From positions 19,182,029 to 19,246,028 of the forward strand of contig NC_092646.1 in the NCBI RefSeq assembly GCF_039555335.1: 64,000 nt of DNA, written 5' to 3'. Below the pieces are notes generated by a model. It worked only from the letters and a program-made list of their open reading frames with translations, was not told the DNA's origin and did not search any database. This stretch comes from Amphiura filiformis. Lineage: Eukaryota > Echinodermata > Ophiuroidea > Amphilepidida > Amphiuridae. Of the stretch, positions 1 through 13,000 are shown piece after piece. Made by a program: the position numbers and the translations under genes. Within the stretch, counting starts at the first letter, position 1. Each line of letters opens with the position of its first letter.

Positions 1-373
1 AGATTCATGAAAAAGCTTTGACCTAGCACCTAGCGGATACTTGCATTAAATTAAACTTTACAGTCTAATACATTATATTTTGACTGTTTCATTGTTATGC
101 TTGTTCTGGTGATTGAGTGGGATCCTTCGCAATAGTCTGATGAATGCCGCACTTTTTAAATGCAGCAGACCAACACGATCCCGGGAACACGACCAACAGA
201 TGCGAGTGAAACATCCAGATTGATAATTCTATAGAATCACGAAGTTGGTTATCCCTGTCTTCTAATTTCGATGCCCCGGCTATGGTTATTAATAATACAG
301 AAATATGTAAACTTTGTTTGTGTCAAATTCACAACTTGACGCGCGTGTAAATAATTGCAGCTGTAACTCTCAC

Positions 374-496
374 CTGTACACGTGACTCCGTCACCGTCAT
401 ATCCAGTTATACAGGCACAAGTAAAGCTACCAATCTCATTGGTACATGTTGCCATAGGATGACACATTCCAGGATTAGAAGCACATTCATCTACAT
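374..496 (-). CDS. cbEGF exon, tandem unit 8
   Basis: 123-nt phase 1-1 exon with acceptor TTTTAG and donor GTGAGA. It starts [15 protein letters not shown] and ends GDGVTCTG. Last unit before the left edge; positions 1-373 hold no further EGF exon that I can see. Confidence 0.9.
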
Positions 497-3400
497 CTAA
501 AAGAAGATGAGTGAGTGGTAAATTGTTATACATGGTATATGTATTAAGAAAATTTCAAATTAAAGAGTCATCAATGGCTAAAAGATTGAGATTTTGGGAG
601 ATATGCAAACAACTTAGATCTAAACACTTGACTCTCACCTGTACACGTGAATCCATCACCTTGATATCCAGTTATACAGGCACAAGTAAAACTACCAACC
701 TGATTGGTACATGTTGCAAAAGACTCACAGTTGTCCGTGTTAGACGCACATTCATCTGTATCTAGTAAAGCTACCAATCTCATTGGTACATATTGCATTA
801 GTATGACAGATGTCCGGACTAGAAGCACATTCATCTACATCTAAAAGAAGACGAGTGAGTGGTAAATTCGTATACGTTGTATATGTATTAAGACATTTCC
901 AAATTAAAGACGTCATCAATGACCAAAAGATTGAAATTTTGAGAGATATGCAAATAACATAGATCGAAACACTTGATTCTTACCTGTACACGTGACCCCA
1001 TTGCCTTCATATCCATTTATGCAGGCACAAGTATAGCTACCAACCTGATTGGTACATGTTGCCACAGAAGATTGACAGTTGTCCGTATTAGACGCACATT
1101 CATCTACATCTAAAAGAAGATGAGTGAGTGGTAAATTGTTATACATTGTATATGTATTAAGAAAATTCCAAATTAAAGACGTCATCATCGACAAAAAGAT
1201 TGAGATTTTGGGAGATATGCAAATAACTTAGATCTAACCACTTGACTCTCACCTGTACACGTGAATCCATCACCTTGATATCCAGTTATACATTCACAAG
1301 TAAAGCTACCAATCTCATTGGTACATATTGCATTAGTGTGACTATGACATATGTCCGGACTAGAAACACATTCATCGACATCTAAAAGGAGATGAGTGAG
1401 TGGTAAATTGTTATACATTGCATATGTATTAAGAAAATTCAGAATTAAAGACGTCATCAATGATTAAAAGATTGAGATTTTGGGAGATATGCAAATAACT
1501 TAGATCTAAACACTTGACTCTCACCTGTACACGTGAATCCATCACCGTCATATCCAGTTATGCAGGCACAAGTAAAGCCACCAACCTGATTGGTACATGT
1601 TGCCAGAGAATGACAGTTGTCCGTATTAGACGCACATTCATCTACATCTAAAAGAAGATGAGTGAGTGGTAAATTGTTATACATTGTATATGTATTAAGA
1701 AAATTCCAAATTAAAGACGTCATCATCGACTAAAAGATTGAGATTTTGGGAGATATGCAAATAACTTAGATCTAAACACTTGACTCTCACCTGTACACGT
1801 GAATCCATCACCGTCATATCCAGTTATGCAGGCACAAGTAAAGCCACCAACCTGATTGGTACATGTTGCCAGAGAATGACAGTTGTCCGTATTAGACGCA
1901 CATTCATCGACATCTAAAAGAAGATGAGTGAGTGGTAAATTGTCATACATTGCATATGTATTAAGAAAATTCCAAATTAAAGACGTCATCAATGGCTAAA
2001 AGATTGAGATTTTGGGAGATATGCAAATAACTTAGATCTAAACACTTGACTCTCACCTGTACACGTGACCCCGTTGCCTTCATATCCAGTTATACAGGTA
2101 CAAGTAAAACTACCAACCTGATTGGTACATGTTGCAAAAGACTCACAGTTGTCCGTGTTAGACGCACATTCATCTGTATCTAAAGGATGATGTGAAAAAA
2201 CAGGTATGAAGCGAAATGTTCAAATTTTATGTTTGATTACTTAATTTTTATTAACAAGCAAATCAAGTGTAACATAATAATAATTACCTAATACAAACTA
2301 TATTAGATCACCAATGTTTTAAAGAACATTTAATACAATTTTTACAGCCTTTTCCAGTCAAATCACTGACGAAAAAAAAACAATCGGTCACTTCCTAGAA
2401 CTACATGATGGTGAAGTTCGAAGTTATATTTAGTATATACGGCCTCTGGCTGAATCATCTCAATGTGAGACAAAAAAAACCTCAAGGGAAATTTAAGCTT
2501 TATATTTAGTGAAAGCGCAACATGTATTTAAAACAGAGGTAATATAATAATAGATCAATATACCATCACACTTAACACAAGCGTCCTGATCGTGTCCGCA
2601 ATCGTGGACACCCCATCCATTATGAGCGCAAGATTCTAAAGTACTTTCTGACCCACTACAAGTAATATTATCAATCCATGTCATACCGCTTCCCTGACCA
2701 AATACTGCACCCGGATACGCTATAGCTGATGCAGTAGTTGGATACCCCAACTCCCGACATACAACTTCAGCATCATTGGCATCCCAATTAGTATCACACA
2801 CCGTTCCCCACTCATTATTATGATAGATTTCGACGCGTCCGTCCCATGCATTAAAGCCTCCCTCAAGCCGGACAGCTGCAAAATACACAACAATCTGATC
2901 AGACAAAAACGTTACGGAACGTTTAAACAGTATAGGCAGTATAGTATGGTAAACTGTCCTAGTAAACTGTCCTAGTTGTCGTCTAATACATACCATACTG
3001 AAAATATAAGACCGACATATTGGACCATTCTTCTCCTTTCAATTTATGCGATGTGACTTACGTAATGATTCCATTTAAGGGTCACGGTATCAATGTCGAT
3101 TGTATCACTCACAATGCATTCCTTCTTCTGCTCGTTTACAATTTTACACAAAACAGTTGTTATAAAATGGTAAGAAGATACATTTGGTTGAAATACTCTG
3201 AACTTACAATCAGTAAACACACAAAGAAACACAATAAAGAATTCTGAAACACATGATAACTGTTCACCGTCACTTACATGTACATAGGCATTTAGAAGTT
3301 GCGCAATAAAATACCCAAAGGGAAAACCACAGCATATTAAAAACAAACATCGTGGTCCATTGTGATTGTCCTATAGTTACAAATCCATTGCAGAAAACAG

Positions 3401-6400
3401 ACTTAAGGTGTCACATTCTTGATAATTTGTTCGAAATGCTTATATCCAAGTAATTGCCGGCGTACGATATTGGATTAGAAAGCCACTTAGTTATCTAGGC
3501 GCAACTACGTGTATAGGCCTATATCAAATGTTCAGTGCCAGAAGTGAGTAAGTGCTATAGCTGCTATGTTTAGCTGCCATGTGAATATGAGGACAATGAC
3601 AATGTATGTAAATTATCAAATGTTCACTGGGCAGCTATTGCACTTACCCACTTCTGGCACAAGTCGAATACGTTTCTTGGTTTCTTTAATGGACTGTGCT
3701 GTGCGTTCGTGCAGTTGAGAAACCATTCATGTACAGCTGAAATAATACGCTGCTAAGCAACTAAAAGCACTTCAGCATTACCGTTTCAAGTTGTAATAAT
3801 TATAAAATAATATACACAAAAAATGAAAAACAAACATACAAAGAGCTCACGGTTGTTTGATGTGATCATTTATTAGTTTTTCAAACAAAACATGATGTAC
3901 AACCCAATTTTAGGCTAAAACAACTAAAACGGTATCATGCTAATGTATACAGAGTCATTTTCAACTTTCAACATTATTAACTTTAACAGCATTTTTTAAA
4001 GCTTTTCGAATATAAAATGTATCTATGTATGACAAGATTGGTGGCGCTATTTAGATACTGAAAATTACACTTTCAGGCTTATAATACAAACAATTCCTTT
4101 ATTTTTTGTTGAATTAGATGTTTATAAAATGACTTTATTGCTTGTTTCACCTATTCTCCCTGTTTTAATTGCCTTATTGATTACCTACCCCTCGCAAATT
4201 AAGAAATATGATTTATGATAAATAGCGCCACCTATAGTTTGCGTTTACTTAATAATGAAGCCAATTCTATAAACATCAAACAACCGTGAGCTATGGAAAA
4301 GGAAAAAATGCAAGAGAGGGGAAACATGAGGTGAATAGGTAAGTTTTCATGTTCTTTTTAAAGGTTTGGACATTGGCAGATTCACGAAAGTGGGAAGGCA
4401 AACCATTCCATAAAACAGGGACACTGATGGAAATTGCTCTGTCACCAGCTAACTTGTGGGATCTCAGAGTGGAAAGGCAAGTGGCAGCAGTAGAGCGCAA
4501 TGAGTATCCAGAATGACGGATATGGAGGACAGGTATTCAGGTGTAGACGAAACAAGAACCTTATAAACGTGAACGAGAGTGCGGAACTGGATACGTTTAG
4601 CAACTGGAAGGCAGTGCAGACTATGAAGCAAACGAGAAGTATGAGTATATTTGGGCTCTCTGAAGATGAGTCTGGCGCACTTGTTCTGGAGAAGCTGCAG
4701 GCGGGTGAGCTTTTTCTGGGAGATACCATTGAGCTAGGAGAATCAGTAATCAATCTTGGACAGGACGAGAGTCCTAACCGCATTGGTACACACATCAAAA
4801 CTGAGCAACCGCCTAATCCTCCAGATATTGCCAATCTGCCAATTCAAAGTTTTGGAAAAATGCGTAACATAACTGGACATCTTCATGTCATGGTCAAAAA
4901 TTCTTTATGGGAAAGATACAGAGATCTCCAGCCCATATGTTTGAGATTAATGTAGTGATAATCAGAAGAGGTAGCAAAAAAACAGTCTTGGCCATATTGA
5001 CCTTAAGCTTGTTACTGGTGAGCCAAGCTTGTAGCTCACGGATGCAGTTGGAAAGTTTCAACAAGGCACACGCTGCATCACCCGGGAAAGCAGGATTGAA
5101 GATGATAATCTACGGTGATCCTGAACGGTCATAACTGTCCATGGAAAACACACAGTAAAAAACTATACAGAAACCAAGGGAAAATTCAAAAGTGGTATGA
5201 AAAATTTACTCTACACGTCATCGGCATAGAGGTGATATTAGGAGCCGTGATTACAAGTAATGTTACCGATGGCATGAGTGTAATAGGTGAACAATATCGG
5301 GCCAATGACCGATCACCGGAACACAACTATATGGACTAAATAATTTCGAACAATGACCATTCGGAGCAAATACCTTTTTGCATTGTGACCTTTCTTAGAA
5401 AAGCGCACTCGGATCACCGTCGCTTCTGAGTAAAACCATTCGGAACAAAAATGTACTTCGGGAAATCGCCCTGTTTCTCTCTAAACAGGTACCACCCCGT
5501 TGATCAACTTTGCTCTGGCAAGCATCACACAACAAACACAGCATAAATTTGTTTATGATTGATCCCTATTTATTCACTTAAACAAAGGATAGTGTACAAA
5601 TTGTTGCTGATCACATACAAAGCCGTTATTGGACTCGCACCAACTTCCCAGATAACATGCATATATTGGCCCAATGTTGGTTTTCGAACGCCAATCTTGG
5701 CATCGGCATTATTTTGCTGGCCATATTGGGCCAGTCTTGGCTATCCATTGGTAATCTTCATATTGGCATCACTGTGGCAGCCTAAATTGGTCAAATATAG
5801 GCACAATATATTGGTTGTGAACAGCTGCCAACATAAAGCCAACAATCGTGATCCTATTGGCCCAATATTGGGCCACATTCGTCATGATCAATAAGACCAG
5901 TCTTGGCATTATTTTGCTGACCCATATTGGGCCAATCTTGGCTTTCAATTGGCAATTTTTACATTGGCATCATGTTGGCAGCCAATATAGGTTATCACAC
6001 CAATTTCGGTAACAAATTGGGTTAAATTAGGGTAACAAATAATTATTGTGATGAGTACTAGTGTTTGGAAGACCTAATTTAAATCCTAAATATTATACTA
6101 AGTTGAAATAATAGGAAACAAAACCACGGATGATAAAACGCAGGGCAAACGCTATTTAACACCACGGATTATTTATTTTTAAGAAAATACACAAGAATTT
6201 TCGGCACTTCCAATTCTAAGACCATACTTTTAAGATAATTTCTAAAGTACGTGTCACCATGCTATCAAATACTCATGATGGCTATTCAACACTACGGTGA
6301 TGAGTCGTATAGTGTTCCTCTCTTACCGCGAAGCGGGCAAGAGATGATACATATCGCTTTTCCCGAGCCAATAACGTCCAATAATTACAGTAATCCATTG

Positions 6401-7024
6401 CATCAATACTGGCCCAATACTAAAATTATATATTGTTAAAACATTGGCAGCCAATTGTTTGCCAATAATAAATAGGTACAGGCCCAATGTTGGTTCAATG
6501 TATGTGACAAGGTTTGGGCCAAGCTGGGGCCAACATTAGCCCAAGCCCAACTTTGGACCAATCTTGGGCCCATGAGCAAATGATATTGGTGTGATATCAT
6601 TAACCAATGTTGGGCCATTAAGGAACATACATTGGGCCACTATTGGACCAATATCGCCATGCTATCTGGGTTACATCCAAGATCTTATCACTATCAAGAA
6701 CCCTGCACGCACTCTAAGATCTAGCTCTGCCACTCAACTTTGCCACTACTCCGTGAATACTGTCACATACGGCCAACGTTCTTTTACTCACGCTGCGCCT
6801 CAAGTCGTTTGTTTAATTATTATGCATATTACTTTTGTAGGGCGCTTTTGTCGGTTCTGATTATCACGGGCGTCCTTAACCATTGTCTTCTTGCCATGTG
6901 TAATTTAAGTATGTTGTAGTGTAAGCCCTTTTACCTTATATCTTTTTAAACATGAATTAATTTTGTATTTTACTGTTCAGCGCATTGGGATATGTTCTTG
7001 TATGTAATGCGCTTTATAAAAGTG

Positions 7025-7097
<73 letters not shown>

Positions 7098-10000
7098 AAA
7101 GGTTGAAAAAATGATGCACTTTAACAATGCTCTGGAAAGTTTTGTTTTAAGATGGGGGGTGAAAACTCGAGTAGCACTATAATTATATCCTGATTCCTTT
7201 TCAGAAAATAATTGTCAAATTGTTGTACAGGGTGCGGAGATCAATTTTGTTTTTCATGTCGAAGTTCATGCAACGCGCCCAATTTTCAGGACGAAAAAGT
7301 CTCATTTTGAAAGTAAAGTCATGATAATTTATATGGATGTAGTGATCTTTAATGAGACGAAAAAGTCTCATTTTGAAAGTAAAGTCATGATATATGGATG
7401 TAGTGATCTTTAATCTACCAAAATACATGTTTTTGGGCAACTATAGTATTTGAGGAGCATAAAAATACAAGTAAGTTTAAGCAGCATGTTAATTCAAAAT
7501 TCTAGTCACAATCAAAAACGGGCTGTTTGAATTAGGTAGAGACTCAGTAGCCTGCGCTTACTATTAATGTTCCAATCACTATGCCCTCTATCGACCTAGA
7601 TTAGATTAGATCAGATTTATAGTCTTTATTCCAGCCGACTTGATCTCCTTCTGGACGAATGAGCACAATCCAGTTTGAAAACCATGGCTAGCAATATTTA
7701 ACACCGTTTTAACGTACATAAAAACGTACGTGAAAACGTACGGTCCACGTGCTGCGTTTGGAATATCGCAATCTCTCTAATACGTACGGTTTTACGTAGC
7801 TATGCATCGTATTTCAGTTCTGCAGAGGTGGGCCTCGAACCCACGCCGTGGCTACAAACAGAATACTCAATTCCAACCACATGACGTATCAGTAGCAAAT
7901 TGAATTTTAAACATAGGCTATAGGCAACTCCAACATTTATCGGGTATACGCTGGCAAAGTGACGTAGTTAATCGGATTAACTACCATAGCAATAGATTAA
8001 TACAATTTTGGCTATATCGCCCGCACTACAACGTTCATGCGGTACCGATGCATTGAACCATTACAGATGTCAAAGAAATGCTAATCACTTGCACCTGTAA
8101 GATTAGTCTCTTTGAAAAGAGCGGTATTATATTCAATCTATTATATGCTTGAAGACAGGTGCTGAGTGCAACCTGCTGTAGTGCAGAGAGATCTATTCAA
8201 AATTGTATTCATCTATTGCTATGATAGTAAATCCGATTATGACGTCACTTCGCCAGCGTATAGAGCACACCGACATCGCCTGGCTAATAATAACTTGGTA
8301 CAGCAGAGATACTAAAATAAATACCCGGGATCGATACACGTGAATGTGCTATGCACGATGTTGATATTCAGACAAAAATCTTTGGATACCGAGGTAGAAA
8401 ATGATGAATATCTCACGTAAATAATTTTGTATAAAGAAGCCAGATGTGGTTCCTTGCATATTGAATATACATGTTGAACAGATATGATAGTCGTTAGCTA
8501 GCGTCTTGAGGAAGAAGCTTGTGTCTCTCAAAAACTGACAATAATTCTGATTTTATATGTGCCGAATTATATAGCACAGTGTATAGGTCAATCGTGGAGG
8601 TAGTCTAAAAGCAGTGACCTATGGCGTACCATGCTAACTCACACCATAGATTTTTGATAAGCTATGCTCACACACAGCGAGGTCAGTAGCCTTAATAGTC
8701 AGATGTCCTTCGGCCCATTATGTGTCTCAAAACTATTAAACAGGTCGGAACAAAATGGCCATGCGTGGCGGTGGATTCAACATACCATGGCGATTTCTGC
8801 CATGAAGATATCGGGGTGATGACACTGTGAAGAGTAGAAATACAACAATACGGTGTACTTTGATGCGCAAAATACATATCGAGTTTGCCTGCATCGTGTA
8901 TGATACATTGGTCTGAGCAATGTACAGTATATGAAAATGGAAGATTAGATTACCATCAAAACAAAACAGTATCGTAATATTTATCGGGGTTCTATGTAAA
9001 ACAGTGGTGGCACCAGGATTTTTACGGGTGTATGGTGTGGGGGGGGGGGACAAAGTGAATTTCGGGGGGGCGGCAAATCAACAATTTTGCGCAAAATTGT
9101 CACAAAAGGTGAAATTTACATAAATTGGGTTTTTGCCTCAAAAATTGGGGTGGGGGTCAAAAAGGAGAAAGAAAAATATTTATGGGCCACTGCCAAAGAA
9201 TACACGACCCTCCCCCCCTTTTTGACCTGCCAACACATCTGTTCCCCATATAATAATTCACCACCCGAGGATACACAAAATTATTGCCCCACCCCTCACC
9301 TGTACAAAAAACACATGACATTTTGATTATAACATTCGTAGGGAAACACTCGAGTTCTCTACGTCCGATACCTACGTTTGGAAATCGCAATGTCTCTAAT
9401 GACGTACGTAAAAACGTACGGTCTACGTCTACGTTTAGAAAATCGCAATCTCTCTATTGATAATAGCATACTGTTTATATTTGTAAGAGCTTTCTTAGTT
9501 ATTGTATATTGTGATATTTTGGATATTCACATGGGATTGCAGACTTTGAAATCTAGGATTAGCAATAAGCATAATGATAAGTACTGATAAAAAGATTCAT
9601 TATTTGTAAGTGCCTTCATGGTCTAGTGGTGAGTGTAGAAGGTTTGTAATCTTCAGGTCCAGGTTCAATTCCCAAAGAAGGTAAGTGGTCATAAATCTGT
9701 TGTCATAATGATTACTAGGTAAGAGGATTTTCTTAAATTAATATATCAGTTTCAAAACGCAAAACTATGAGTATAAATCCCATCAGACACGATAAACTTC
9801 CACATTTGTCTCTTTTTTCATGGTTTTACTGCCTGACTAGATTATAACTGCGTGTCTAACGTTAGGTTAGTCAAAATGGACACCATCTGGACTAACTTGA
9901 AGTTAGTCATAAATTAGTCGAGCTATTAACATAAGCTAGTCAAACTAACGTCCAAGCTAGTCAGGCAAAGTGAAGCCTGCTCGACTAACGTACAAGTTAG

Positions 10001-13000
10001 TCAAGTTTCAAATCAAAAATAATGACGCACGCGGTCGAAATTGCTGAGCCTGGTCAAACTTATTTGCCCGCGATGGCCCGACTGACGACTATATACCAAG
10101 TACCAATTGTTAATTGAAAATGCACCACCTTTCAGTTAGCAGCCTGGACAACCGATTCTTTTGTTTGGCAAGGCTCACTCAGTCATTTAATGAGGCAATA
10201 CAAACGATCGAATTTGGTGTTGAAATGAGCTAAATTTTTTGGTTACACCTTTTCGATGTAAAATTAATTTTCTCGGCCAAATGAAAAGCAATCATTTTCA
10301 TTTTTTCAGTAAATGTCAGGAAAAATTGTAGTGCTTGATTCTGTATTTTTTTTCAAATTCTAGTGTTAAACTTAGGCGTGAAATTTAGTCATTTAGTGTA
10401 AGATTTTCGGTTTTGATAGGCTTAAACTCTGTCAGCGAGCCTTTTTTTGGATCAACCTTTTAGCTTTTCAAAGTAAGATAGTTCGCTAATGAAGGATTTT
10501 TCCCAACTTTCTAACGCACATCACCGTGAGCGATATATCATAGTTTTGTCAGAATTTGCGTTTTCATTTCACCATTTTAACTGCCGGCTGACCATTTTTC
10601 AAAATCAACGAGTGAAATCTAAGGCTAATACTAGCATTGTGGATCGATATCCCTGGGTTTAATAGGAATACCGGCATGGCTACAGTGTTGCTAGAACTTC
10701 AATATAGCAAAGAAATTCCCAGGCCTATAGCGCTCCTACTGATCATGTTTAACCAGAACACTCAATTGGGGATTTGGGCTACCAAATCGCTGGTCGGGCA
10801 ATTTGCTTTCAATGGAAAATTGACCTGGATAAACAACAAAGGAAATATCGACTATTTCTGCTGGTTGCTCTCGAGATAAAAAGTACTGAGTTAGACATTT
10901 TCTGAGTATGATGGGAAAAAGGGTAAAATAAAAACGGAAATTCTAACAAAACTATAATATATAGACCCACACGATGTGCTTTACAGAGGTGGGAAATATC
11001 TTTCTTTAGCAAACTATATTAGTTTGAGACGCTAAAAATGAATTCCGTAAAAAGCTCGCGGGCGAACTGAAGGCCTATAAAATCAAAAATATCACACTAA
11101 AAGACACAATTTGATGCTTAATTTTAACACCAGGATTTGTAAAAAAAATGTATATCCAAGCACCAAGTTTTTAACTGACATTACTGAAGAAAAAAAAATA
11201 TTGCTTTATATTTGACCGAGAAAATAAATTTCATAGCAAAAAGGTGTATCTCTGAATTGTGCTGATTTTAACATGTATCGATCGACTTTCAGCGCGACTA
11301 AGCATTTCTAAAGAATCGGTTGTCCAGGCTGCTAACTGCTTTAATACAGCTTATACAGACAACTGCAGTTCTGCTGCCCCATGTATCAATACTGTTGGTT
11401 CGTTCACATGTGAATGGTATGACGGCTATAGCGGAGATGGAGTAACATGCGATGGTAATGTTATTAATACTATATCACCGATCTGATCTACTTATTGTAT
11501 TGTTATCTTAACGTAAAATTTTGTTTTCATATCGCAGTTTTGATTTTGATTACTTTTAATCTTTAGTAACTTGTGTCAGTAGAAATATAACTATGTGACT
11601 GGATGAACCAAAATTTACATTTACAATCCGCTAAATATGTCAAAAATGTACTATCAAATTTCAAAATTAGCTGACTAATTATACCCTCCATGTTTTAAAG
11701 TACAAATGCAAATTACTTCTGATTGAACATATCTACACATTCTGTAGTCGTTCATCTTCAAATGACAAAAGTTGCCCCGTGCATGTTATTCCATCGCCGC
11801 TGTAACCGGTATTACATACACATGTAAAAGAACCTACGTTTTTGGTGCACGTGGCAACACTATGGCAGTTGTCTGTACCTGCTGTGCATTCATCAGCATC
11901 TATTTAAAAAAAACCAATGTGCAAGTTTATTTCAACTTCACTAAGGTACCACATCTAATGTTGTCCTATAGAACTATCGGTGCCCAATTACGTACCTATG
12001 ACTCTTAATATTACTCCCTGGAGATATAATAAATAGTTTCAAGCATAATAATTAACAGTTGCATATTGTCATTGTTTTTCATTTTAAAAAAAATGCACTG
12101 TACAAATGATCATGGTACGATAAAAAGTGCCATCTGTACCTCTTCGGGCACCAATAGCGCTATAGGACCAAAACAAAATTATGTGCCTAAGTATGCAAAT
12201 AGTCACGTTCTGTCTATTAGCCCCATTTAATTCAACATCATGTTTTTAAACACACAGGTGTGTTAGCCTTGTACCGTCGGAATGTTTTTATTATTTAAGA
12301 AATCACGATCGATTTTAAAATCAATGAAACCAAATAGTTTTCGCAAACACACAATAAAATACATTATATTCGTGTATATTTCTAGTACATGCGTGATACA
12401 AGTACCCATTTTATTTATAAGAACAGTATAAGAGCTCTCGCTAAAAATACCACACCTCCCCACATTCCTCCTCCGTCTCATCATCGTCATCAGTATCATG
12501 TTTACCATCGTCAAACAAATTATCGGCAACAGAAGCAACTACACCACCATAAAAGAAAAAGTAATCCTTAATGATCTCACCTGGACATATTTGTCCACTT
12601 CCTGTATAGCCGGTATTACACGTACACGTAAATGACCCGACGGTATTAGCACACGTAGCATTTGTATCACAGCCATGAGTATTTAAAGTACACTCATCTA
12701 AATCTGTATAAAAAATTATGAATAATTTTCCAAATTTGCCGAATAACCATGTAATACACATTTCTTCTAACTGCAAAATGCTGATAGCAAATAAACTATT
12801 TTAGTATCTAGGTACTTTAAGTTAACAAGTTAGACTTCATTCATCTTTTAACTACAACGAATTATAATTAATATGCTGAATTGTTTCAAACAGTTTCAAA
12901 ATAAATAAAATAAAAAGAACGATGATTAACTACAATCATCAGTATTCGAAGTACACTCATCCAAATTTATACGAATATGTATGTTAAAAAAATCAAAAGT

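Larger units (their letters stand above)
374..2179 (-). repeat. Tandem array of EGF exon-intron units, ~266 bp period
   Basis: Exon starts at 2179, 1913, 1647, 1381, 1109, 840 (truncated), 761 and 496 give spacings 266, 266, 266, 272, 269, 79 and 265. Intron sequence is also conserved between units (for example the tract containing TTAAGAAAATTC and the TTTTGGGAGATATGC stretch), so whole exon-plus-intron units were duplicated, not just coding sequence. Confidence 0.95.
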
